Below, in pieces: positions 35,204-41,416 of a stretch of DNA of 41,416 nucleotides. Origin of the DNA: a virus. The position numbers and the translations under genes are program-made. The number at the start of each line of letters is the position of its first letter. Positions within the stretch are counted from its first letter, which is position 1. The stretch is from IMG/VR virus record IMGVR_UViG_3300032893_000128, positions 1-41,416 of that record; one strand, given 5' to 3'. The notes under the pieces were generated by a model. It had not been told where the DNA came from and made no database searches. It worked only from the letters and a program-made list of their open reading frames with translations.

Positions 35204-37311
35204 CGATAGGCGAACTCCTGGTCAAGCTCGGTGTCGACGCCAAAGAGCTCGGCACCGGGTTCAAGGGTGCCGTGCACGAGGCTGAGTCGTTCAGCTCGGG
35301 CGTCAAGCATCACGCCGGCGTCGCGGGCAAGGCCATCTCCGGCCTCGAGGCCCCGATCCACGGCGTGGGCAAGGTGCTCGGCAGCCTGTCGGGCGTCGCA
35401 TCCACGGCGATGGGCTTCCTGGCCGCCCAGGGCGTCGACTCCATGGTCCAGACGGCGCAGCACGCCGCCCAGCTGGTCAAGCAGGAAGACGCGATCCGGA
35501 CGCAGACGGCGGCGGTCCTGGCCTCTACCAAGGGGGCCGCCAACATGACCGCCGACAGCGTGGACGCCCTGGCCGCCTCGCTGGGCAAGCAGGACGCTGT
35601 CGCCAAGGATGCCGTGGAGTCCAACGAGAACCTGCTGCTCACCTTCACCAACGTGAAAAACCAGGTGGGCGCCGGTAACGACATCTTCAACCAGGCGACT
35701 CAGGCCACGCTCAACATGAGCCGGGCTCTCGGCGAGGATGGCGCCTCGGCCTCGATCCAGCTGGGCAAGGCGCTCAACGATCCCATCAAGGGCCTCACGG
35801 CACTCCAGCGCGTCGGCGTGATGTTCACCGAGCAGCAGAAGGAGCAGATCAAGACCCTGGTGGCTCACGGCCAGACCCTGGCCGCGCAGAAGATGATCCT
35901 GGGCGAGCTGAACACGGAGTTCGGCGGATCCGCGAAAGCCTACGGCGACTCCGCGGCCGGATCGATGGACAAGATCGGCCAGTCGGTCGACGAGGCCGAG
36001 AAGAGCCTGGCGCGGGGACTGCTGCCCGCCTTCGAGTCCGCGATCCAGCTCCTGCCGCCGCTGATCGACGATGCCACGCAGTTCGCGGCCACGATCGAGG
36101 GCATGGTGGGCTCGTTCGCCAAGCTGCCCGGCGTGTCGGCCATTCTGGGCAACATCGGCAACCTGTTCGGCGCTCTCACCGGCAAGGGCGATCTCAAGAG
36201 CGCCGGCACCAACCTCGCCTCGAGCCTCGCCGCGGGCATCAAGTCCGCCTTCCCCGTGGTGACTCAGGCGCTTCTGGACGGGGCGCAGACGCTCTTCGAC
36301 TGGCTCGTCAACGAAGGCGTGCCGATGATGGCGACTAACGCCGGCAAGATGTTCGACACGCTCTCGCAGGTGCTCCCGCCCGCCTTCCTCAAGGTGCTCC
36401 AGTGGATCGGCAAGAACGCGCCAGTCCTGCTCGGCAAGCTCGGCGAATGGGGCAAGGCGTTCGTGGGTTGGGTCGGCCAGCGGCTCCCGTCCCTCCTGGC
36501 CGCCCTGGGCGACCTGCTCGGCAAAGTCGGGGCCTGGATCATCAACACCGGCCTGCCGACGCTTGCGCGCCAGCTCCTGGAGTGGGGCCAGCAGCTCGTC
36601 GCCTGGATCGGTCCCCAGATCCCCGTCGCCATCAAGGATCTCGGCGACATGCTCGACAAGCTCGTCGGCTGGCTGACCGGACCCGCCATCCCACAACTCG
36701 CGGGCGGCATGGGCGATCTCGGGCGGGCGGGCATCGCGGCGATCATGGACTTCTTCGTCGGCTCCCACGGGCAGCCGGGGCTCCTCCAGAAGCTGACCTC
36801 CTGGTTCGTCAACACGTTCATTCCGGCCCTGCCCGGCATCGTCGGGAGCATCTACAGCGGCCTGGTGAACTTCGCCACCGACATCGGCAAGGCGATCATC
36901 AAGGGCGTGGGCGACACCCTGGCCGGCTTGGGCCAGGCGGTCCTTGACGCCCTCACCGCGGCACTCCGGTGGGCGCTCTCGATTGGCATCCAAGTCGGGC
37001 CGGTCAAGCTCGGCCTGGGCTACGCCACCATCTCGACCCCGGTCGGCAACTTCACCCTGCCGGGCCTTGCAACGGGCGTCCGCAACTTCGTCGGCGGCAT
37101 GGCTCTGGTCGGCGAGGCCGGACCAGAGCTGGCCTACCTGCCCCGTGGCTCCAACGTCCTGCCCGCGGGCGACACGAAGGCCCTGATGGGCAACCGCGGC
37201 TCGACCACGGTCATCATCAACAACCCCAAGCCCGAGCGGTCGTCCGATTCGATCCGCCACCAGATGCGCCGCCTCGCCGTGCTGGGCTACGTCGCACCGA
37301 TGGGGAGCTAG
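35200..37311 (+). CDS. Tape measure protein
   Basis: GTG 35200 opens a 703-residue protein. The N-terminus (I-G-E-L-L-V-K-L-G-V-D-A-K-E-L-G-T-G-F) is typical of tape measures. Long Ala/Gly/Lys helices, hydrophobic central segments and a Gly-rich C-terminus follow. Its length sets the tail: at about 0.15 nm per residue, roughly 105 nm, which points to a long non-contractile tail. No muralytic domain is obvious. A long minus-strand open frame is its shadow. Confidence 0.9.
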   Translation: MTIGELLVKLGVDAKELGTGFKGAVHEAESFSSGVKHHAGVAGKAISGLEAPIHGVGKVLGSLSGVASTAMGFLAAQGVDSMVQTAQHAAQLVKQEDAIRTQTAAVLASTKGAANMTADSVDALAASLGKQDAVAKDAVESNENLLLTFTNVKNQVGAGNDIFNQATQATLNMSRALGEDGASASIQLGKALNDPIKGLTALQRVGVMFTEQQKEQIKTLVAHGQTLAAQKMILGELNTEFGGSAKAYGDSAAGSMDKIGQSVDEAEKSLARGLLPAFESAIQLLPPLIDDATQFAATIEGMVGSFAKLPGVSAILGNIGNLFGALTGKGDLKSAGTNLASSLAAGIKSAFPVVTQALLDGAQTLFDWLVNEGVPMMATNAGKMFDTLSQVLPPAFLKVLQWIGKNAPVLLGKLGEWGKAFVGWVGQRLPSLLAALGDLLGKVGAWIINTGLPTLARQLLEWGQQLVAWIGPQIPVAIKDLGDMLDKLVGWLTGPAIPQLAGGMGDLGRAGIAAIMDFFVGSHGQPGLLQKLTSWFVNTFIPALPGIVGSIYSGLVNFATDIGKAIIKGVGDTLAGLGQAVLDALTAALRWALSIGIQVGPVKLGLGYATISTPVGNFTLPGLATGVRNFVGGMALVGEAGPELAYLPRGSNVLPAGDTKALMGNRGSTTVIINNPKPERSSDSIRHQMRRLAVLGYVAPMGS

Positions 37312-37314
37312 CCG

Positions 37315-38751
37315 ATGGCTCGTGTCAATCAATGGGCGTTCCGGGGCCAGCTCATCAATTCGCCCTACGTCCGGGTGCGCGACATCACCGGTCAGTGGGG
37401 GCTGCCGCCGCTCCGGGGCGAGAACTTCCTGACCTACAACGCGACCGGCCGCCTGTTCGTGCCCAAGATCCACGACGAGAAGCACATCACCCTCGAGTTA
37501 CTCGTCCGCGACACCCCGTCGGGCATGGCCGCCTACGTCTTCGACCAGCTCGACAAGCTGTTCGCCAACCGTTCGCAGGGCGCCCTCGCCAACATTCTCG
37601 ACTCCGGCACCCGCACCGGCCAGGCCGAATGCGTCGCCTGGGACAAGCAGGACCTGACCGTGTCGGGCGCCGTCTATTCCGGCGTCGTGGACTTCCTGCT
37701 CGCGGACCCGTACCTGTACGGCTCGACGGTCACGGGGACCGTGGTCCCCGCCGCCGGCCTGTCCTTCGGGACGCCGGTCATCAACCAGGCGTTCTCGCCG
37801 TCACGGGCCAACTTCACCTTGAGCATGACGGGCGTGGTCTCGGGCCAGCCTATCCTGGTGGCCTATCACGCCAGCATCTATCCGGCCGTCACGACCAACA
37901 TCTCGACCATCACCGACACCTTCGGCACGCCCTACACCTGGACGAAAGTCGACGGCTACCTGGACGCCTCCGTGGACAACGACGCCGAGATCTGGATCGG
38001 CACGGGTGGCGTGGGGACGTCGGGCGTCATCACCGTAACCCCGGCCCACACCGCCGCCTGCGGCGGCGCGGCGGTCCCCATGATCGGCGCCTCGACCGCG
38101 GCCGGTCTGCTTGCGATCGACGTCCACAACTGCACGAACTACTCGACCTCGGGCATCAGCCCCTCGCCCCCGGCGATCTCCGTCACCCCGACGGCCTCGG
38201 GCGAGGGTGCGTTGCTGGCGGCCAACTCCTTCGGAACCCCCGCCACACCGCCGACGGGCGAGACGACGCACTTTACCCTGGTGTCGGGAGGGACCAACGT
38301 CACCATCGGTTCCGAGTTCCTGTACCCGACATCGGGTGTGGCCCTATCGCCGACCTACGGGAACTACTCGAACTGGATCAACGTCGCGGCCGTCGTCAAG
38401 GGCTCCGGGGCCGCGCCCGCGTCCGTCAACATCACCAACCCCGGCACCGTTCGCGCCGAGAAGATCACGCTCGACATCCTCGGCCCGGCCACCAACCCCA
38501 CGATCTCCAACACGACCAACGGCTACTCGCTGACCATCAACACGGCCGTCGCCGGCGGCCAGCATCTCATCATCGATACCGGCGCCTACACGGCCGTCAA
38601 CAACGGCGTGAGCGTGATCGGTTCGCTCGTCCATACCGGCGGGACGGCGTTCATGGCCCTGGAAACCGGCGTCAACACCCTGACTGCGATCGGCTCCGGC
38701 TGTACCGGGGCGTCCCTGCTGACCGTGTCGTTCGCTACGCCGTATGTCTAG
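37315..38751 (+). CDS. Distal tail protein (Dit-like) with large insert
   Basis: The first 150 residues have F-R-G-Q-L-I-N-S-P-Y-V-R-V, G-L-P-P-L-R-G-E-N, T-L-E-L-L-V-R-D and F-L-L-A-D-P-Y-L-Y-G, the Dit core. Residues about 150-370 are a Thr/Ser/Gly-rich insert with C-type carbohydrate-binding-like character. The final 110 residues (S-V-N-I-T-N-P-G-T-V-R-A-E-K-I-T-L-D-I-L-G, H-L-I-I-D-T-G-A-Y) return to the Dit second domain. Such inserts often bind the host surface. Order after the tape measure supports it. Confidence 0.7.
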   Translation: MARVNQWAFRGQLINSPYVRVRDITGQWGLPPLRGENFLTYNATGRLFVPKIHDEKHITLELLVRDTPSGMAAYVFDQLDKLFANRSQGALANILDSGTRTGQAECVAWDKQDLTVSGAVYSGVVDFLLADPYLYGSTVTGTVVPAAGLSFGTPVINQAFSPSRANFTLSMTGVVSGQPILVAYHASIYPAVTTNISTITDTFGTPYTWTKVDGYLDASVDNDAEIWIGTGGVGTSGVITVTPAHTAACGGAAVPMIGASTAAGLLAIDVHNCTNYSTSGISPSPPAISVTPTASGEGALLAANSFGTPATPPTGETTHFTLVSGGTNVTIGSEFLYPTSGVALSPTYGNYSNWINVAAVVKGSGAAPASVNITNPGTVRAEKITLDILGPATNPTISNTTNGYSLTINTAVAGGQHLIIDTGAYTAVNNGVSVIGSLVHTGGTAFMALETGVNTLTAIGSGCTGASLLTVSFATPYV

Positions 38752-40294
38752 CGGGATCGAGGTCCAGCTCTACTCGGCGGCCAGCCTGTCGACCCGCCTG
38801 GACATCCTCAACTCGGCGTCCTCTGTGACCTGGCAGGACGTGCTGGGCGACGTCGGCTCGGGCTCGCTGGTGATCTCCATCTACGACCCCAAGGCGACCG
38901 TCGCCAACCTCGCGAAGTTCAACCTGGTGAAGGTCGCCCTCAACGGGTCGCCCGTCTTCGGCTGGTTCGTCACGGCGCCGCTGCTGACGATGGCCGAAGG
39001 CGAGCAGAGCACCTGGACGCTGGCCGGGGTGGGCGTCTTGAGCTACCTGGCCCGCGCCGCGGTCTACCCCGCGAGCTGGGGATCGGCGGGCACCTATCCC
39101 TCGAAGCGGTCATTCACCGCCACAGCCGGCTCGATCCTCAACACGCTCCTCACCGAGGCGCAGGCGCGGGGCACGATCCCGTCCATGACCTGGGACTTCA
39201 CCGCCTCGGCCGATAGCACCGGCACCGCCTGGGCCAACACCGTCACGCTCGACATTCAGGTCGGGGCGAGCATGGTCGACGTCGCGAAGAAGTTGTACGC
39301 GCTCGGCATCGGGATCCGCATGGACCCGAACCTCGTGCTCCACGCCTACAACCCCGGTGCCTTCGGCTCGAATCTCACATCGACCGTCGTCTGGCAGATG
39401 GGCCACCACATCACCGGCAACGTGACCGGCGGCGGGGCCGAGGGGCAGCGCGTCGCGACGAGCGTCTACAACTCGGGAGCGTTCAACGACGTTGCCCTGG
39501 TCTCGGGCTCGGGCGGCTACTTCACCGAGGCATCGGACGCCACCATGACCGGCGACGCGAGCATCGGCCGCTGGGAGCTCGGGGTCAACTTCGGCAGCTC
39601 CAACGACCCCACGACGCTCGCCGCGGTCGGGACGTCGCAGATCGCGCTGGCCGAGAAGGAGGCTCTCGCCATCTCCGTGCCTATCAACCACGGCACAACC
39701 AACGGCCTGTACGAGCCCTACCTGAATTACAACCCCGGCGACACGATCGCCCTCAATGTGCCCGGCCAGTACACGAACCAGACGTTCACGATCGCCGCGC
39801 TCACCATCCAGCAGACCGAGGGAGCGGACTACCTCATCACCGCCGACCTGGGCGCGCTCTGGCTCGATCAGGCCGACCGGCTCGCGCAGCTCCAGTCGTC
39901 CACGTCCGGCACGACGAGCCAGGTCTCGGGCGGCGTCTCGGGGAACCTGAACCTCGCCAGCCCGACGTCGATCGTGACGTGGGTGGCCGTCCAGGGCGGC
40001 ATCGGCTTCCAGAATTCCTGGGTGCTGTGGGACGCCGTTCTCAGCCCGGTGCAGTACGCCAAGGGCACGGACGGCTGGGTGCGGCTGCGCGGCATGATGA
40101 AGTCGGGCGTCGTCGGCTCGTCGGCCCTTACCCTGCCGGCGGGGCTCCGGCCCTACGACATCCAGCGCATCACCGTCGTATCCAACAACGCATTCGGCCG
40201 GATCGACATCAAGCCTACCGGGGAGGTCATCCCGCAGAGCCCGTCGAGCAATGTCTACGTCTCCCTCGACGGGGTGTCGTTCTACGTCGGCTGA
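38744..40294 (+). CDS. Tail-tip/baseplate protein (Tal-like), 516 aa
   Basis: The N-terminal half has L-D-I-L-N-S-A-S-S-V-T-W-Q-D-V-L, G-S-L-V-I-S-I-Y-D-P and a ring domain (S-Y-L-A-R-A-A-V-Y-P). A middle part with I-Q-V-G-A-S-M-V-D-V-A-K-K-L resembles phage tail-hub proteins. The C-terminal 130 residues (W-V-R-L-R-G-M-M-K-S-G, V-S-L-D-G-V-S-F) form a separate beta domain likely to contact the host. It is the last virion gene and overlaps the Dit-like gene by eight bases. Confidence 0.7.
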   Translation: MSSGIEVQLYSAASLSTRLDILNSASSVTWQDVLGDVGSGSLVISIYDPKATVANLAKFNLVKVALNGSPVFGWFVTAPLLTMAEGEQSTWTLAGVGVLSYLARAAVYPASWGSAGTYPSKRSFTATAGSILNTLLTEAQARGTIPSMTWDFTASADSTGTAWANTVTLDIQVGASMVDVAKKLYALGIGIRMDPNLVLHAYNPGAFGSNLTSTVVWQMGHHITGNVTGGGAEGQRVATSVYNSGAFNDVALVSGSGGYFTEASDATMTGDASIGRWELGVNFGSSNDPTTLAAVGTSQIALAEKEALAISVPINHGTTNGLYEPYLNYNPGDTIALNVPGQYTNQTFTIAALTIQQTEGADYLITADLGALWLDQADRLAQLQSSTSGTTSQVSGGVSGNLNLASPTSIVTWVAVQGGIGFQNSWVLWDAVLSPVQYAKGTDGWVRLRGMMKSGVVGSSALTLPAGLRPYDIQRITVVSNNAFGRIDIKPTGEVIPQSPSSNVYVSLDGVSFYVG

Positions 40295-40319
40295 CTCATC
40301 CTCGCGGCTCGCTTGTAAT

Positions 40320-40348
40320 CGTTCTGCGCCTGTTCCACGGGCAGAACG
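40320..40348 (+). terminator. Hairpin terminator after the tail operon
   Basis: CGTTCTGC (40320-40327) pairs with GCAGAACG (40341-40348), a perfect 8-bp stem with a 13-base loop, 26 bases after the tail-tip stop. No U-tract follows, so strength is uncertain. It separates the late operon from the early promoter at 40422. The remainder of this 163-bp gap holds that promoter and no gene. Confidence 0.6.
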
Positions 40349-40421
40349 GTAAGAACCGGGCGGATCGGCATCCAGAGACTGATCGGCGAGAAGGTTGCCG
40401 CCATGTCCTCAACATTCAGTA

Positions 40422-40450
40422 TTGACTGATTGATGCTCTTTTGCTATCTT
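40422..40450 (+). promoter_or_regulatory. Sigma70-like early promoter with overlapping operator-like dyad
   Basis: TTGACT (40422-40427, 5/6), 17-bp spacer, TATCTT (40445-40450, 4/6) in an A+T-rich patch that stands out in this genome. TCAGT-ATTG-ACTGA (40416-40429) is a perfect dyad overlapping the -35. Transcription would start near 40457, at or just before ATG 40458, giving a leaderless message. It faces the early operon. Confidence 0.75.
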
Positions 40451-40457
40451 GCCACGC

Positions 40458-40679
40458 ATGCAGACCAAACGGCACACCGAAACCGAGCCAATGAGGCGGA
40501 TCCAGTCCCGCCTCGGTCGTCCGCTCGAGGGCTACCTCCGGCAGCGATACATCGAAGAGGGCTGGACAACTACGCAGATCGCTGCCGAGCTCGGTCTCCA
40601 CGCCGTGACCGTCACGCGTTGGCTTCGCCGATTCGGGATCGAGCTTCGCTTCCCCGGACAACGCGGCAAGCCTTCCTGA
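40458..40679 (+). CDS. HTH transcription regulator, likely leaderless
   Basis: The 73-residue protein has a helix-turn-helix at about residues 37-60 (W-T-T-T-Q-I-A-A-E-L-G-L-H-A-V-T-V-T-R-W-L), of the resolvase/sigma-region-4 type, and basic ends. No ribosome site precedes ATG 40458 and the -10 element ends eight bases before it. A start at ATG 40491 is possible but also lacks a ribosome site. As first gene of the early operon it may regulate its own promoter through the dyad at 40416. Confidence 0.7.
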   Translation: MQTKRHTETEPMRRIQSRLGRPLEGYLRQRYIEEGWTTTQIAAELGLHAVTVTRWLRRFGIELRFPGQRGKPS

Positions 40680-40691
40680 AAGGACCGGACC

Positions 40692-40949
40692 ATGGGCACC
40701 GTCACGCCCATCAATCGCCATCGGGAATTGGTCACCGTCACGAGCCAGGGCCTCGCGGAGAGCGGGATCGAAGTGACCACGCTGGCGATCCGGCTCGCGA
40801 GCCTGATGGGCGAGCTCGCCGCCGCCAACGCCTCACGCCCGCGGCTCGTGCGGGTTCTGCGCTCCGGACAGCGTGACGCCGGCCTCCTGGTCCTCGAGGG
40901 CCGCCGTCTGTGCGCGCTCGCCGATCCGCACGAAGGGCGCGCCGCATGA
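40692..40949 (+). CDS. Hypothetical early protein, 85 aa
   Basis: TGAAAGGACC lies before ATG 40692. The product has a V-T-V-T-S-Q-G-L-A-E-S-G-I-E strand-helix, a hydrophobic helix (L-A-I-R-L-A-S-L-M-G-E-L-A-A-A-N) and a short beta hairpin (L-V-R-V-L-R-S-G, G-L-L-V-L-E-G-R-R-L). The family is not recognised. It overlaps the next gene by ATGA. Confidence 0.6.
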   Translation: MGTVTPINRHRELVTVTSQGLAESGIEVTTLAIRLASLMGELAAANASRPRLVRVLRSGQRDAGLLVLEGRRLCALADPHEGRAA

Positions 40950-41068
40950 CCGCCATCGCCCTCCTGCTGCCCGTGGCTTTCCTGGCCGCCGGGATCGTGG
41001 CCCTGCTGCGCGAGATCTCCGGCGAGCCGTCCGGCCCCGTCGTTCTGTCCTGCCGTCACCTGCCGAAC
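40941..41068 (+). repeat. 128-bp direct repeat, copy B (copy A at 754-881)
   Basis: Identical to 754-881. It lies upstream of the octapeptide-repeat gene while copy A lies downstream of it on the closed map. Recombination between copies would delete or multiply that gene together with one membrane-protein copy. Confidence 0.95.
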
Positions 41069-41089
41069 AGCCTGGAGGGTGTGAAGTGA
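40946..41089 (+). CDS. 47-aa single-span membrane protein, copy B
   Basis: Same N-terminal span as the gene at 759; only the end differs (N-S-L-E-G-V-K instead of N-C-L-G-D-Q-E). The changed end creates GGAGGGTGTGAAGTG, which supplies the ribosome site and GTG of the next gene. That makes this copy the likely original in front of the repeat-protein gene. It is coupled by ATGA and GTGA overlaps. Confidence 0.75.
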   Translation: MTAIALLLPVAFLAAGIVALLREISGEPSGPVVLSCRHLPNSLEGVK

Positions 41090-41416
41090 TCTACTCCGTT
41101 TCGACTCAGGCCGAACTCGATGCCGCGCTGGCGAACGCGGTCCGCAACGATCTGATCGAGATCAAGGGCTCGGGCTACTTGGACCTGCGAGGGAGTGCCG
41201 GTTGCTCCGGCTCGGCCACCGTCAGGGCCTACGACTCGGCCACCGTCACGGCCTCCGGCTCGGCCACCGTCAGGGCCTCCGGCTCGGCCACCGTCACGGC
41301 CTACGACTCGGCCACCGTCAGGGCCTCCGGCTCGGCCACCGTCACGGCCTACGACTCGGCCACCGTCACGGCCTACGGCTCGGCCACCGTCAGGGCCTCC
41401 GACTCGGCCACCGTCA
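41086..41416 (+). CDS. Octapeptide-repeat beta-helix protein, N-terminal part (runs off the window; continues at 1)
   Basis: GTG 41086 overlaps the previous stop (GTGA) and GGAGG stands just upstream. Residues 1-40 (I-Y-S-V-S-T-Q-A-E-L-D-A-A-L-A-N-A-V-R-N-D) form a cap, ending in L-I-E-I-K-G-S-G-Y-L-D-L-R-G-S, a first beta-helix coil. The octapeptides follow to the window end. Joining base 41343 to base 1 (using the 73-bp overlap) keeps the frame and completes the protein at 762. Confidence 0.8.
   Translation, partial: MIYSVSTQAELDAALANAVRNDLIEIKGSGYLDLRGSAGCSGSATVRAYDSATVTASGSATVRASGSATVTAYDSATVRASGSATVTAYDSATVTAYGSATVRASDSATV
41206..41416 (+). repeat. 24-bp coding tandem repeats, right block (about 8.5 units)
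   Basis: Same unit as at 1-294. The variable triplets read RYD, TSG, RSG, TYD, RSG, TYD, TYG, RSD. The last three units equal the first three of the left block, which makes the 73-bp overlap. Confidence 0.95.
41344..41416 (+). repeat. Terminal overlap: identical to 1-73
   Basis: The window ends with the same 73 bases it starts with, in the same reading frame of the repeat gene. This is the signature of a circular assembly, with the caution that both ends lie in a tandem array. Confidence 0.7.

Noticed and set aside
35125-37485. 786-codon open frame on the minus strand across the tape measure gene
   Set aside because: G+C-rich codon bias leaves antisense frames open. The product is His/Asp/Gly-rich with no motif, while the plus strand has a clear tape measure.

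Overview
The window looks like one essentially complete genome of a tailed, long-tailed (siphovirus-type) bacteriophage of about 41.3 kb. It is very G+C rich (about two thirds by eye) and almost all coding, with genes chained by ATGA, GTGA and TGATG start/stop overlaps. The last 73 bases (41344-41416) are identical to the first 73 (1-73). Closing the circle through that overlap keeps one reading frame open: a gene starting at 41086 and ending at 762. The map is therefore probably circular, cut inside a 24-bp repeat array. No integrase, tRNA, CRISPR array or insertion sequence was seen. The base composition, the many small Cys-rich proteins and the octapeptide-repeat protein suggest an Actinomycetota or Chloroflexota phage, but the sequence does not fix the host.

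Early/replication region (40458 through the junction to 15151). A sigma70-like promoter at 40422-40450 sits so close to an HTH gene (40458) that the mRNA would be almost leaderless. Rightward transcription then covers a small membrane protein, the beta-helix repeat protein and many small zinc-binding proteins. It continues through a YqaJ-type exonuclease (3246) with a putative annealing partner (4216), a zincin metallopeptidase (5379), a sliding clamp (5921), a shortened cytosine methyltransferase (6936), a LAGLIDADG endonuclease (8065) and a DnaB helicase (9589). Two small genes on the minus strand (10911-11267), one an excisionase-like HTH, have their own good promoter. They face a second cytosine methyltransferase (11291) whose other frame also appears to code. 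Next come a replication-initiator-like gene (12385) with an iteron array inside it, and a RuvC-like nuclease (13902).

Lysis and host-contact region (15292-20809). It holds small membrane proteins, a beta-helix tail spike, a papain-fold peptidase that is the best lysin candidate, a TTG-start holin candidate and two paralogous fibre-like proteins.

Packaging and virion region (20819-40294). It holds an HNH nuclease, small and large terminase, a minus-strand Phd-like 'moron', a portal with a ParB-like C-terminal domain, an XkdF-like protease, a scaffold-like protein, major capsid, connectors, tail tube, the G and GT tail chaperones joined by a CCCAAAC slippery site, tape measure, and two tail-tip proteins. 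Hairpins flank the capsid gene and a terminator-like hairpin ends the tail operon.

The most unusual items are the 23-bp iteron origin candidate inside the initiator gene, the dual-frame methyltransferase locus, the repeat-protein cassette flanked by 128-bp direct repeats, the compact sliding clamp, the portal-ParB fusion and the leaderless early promoter.
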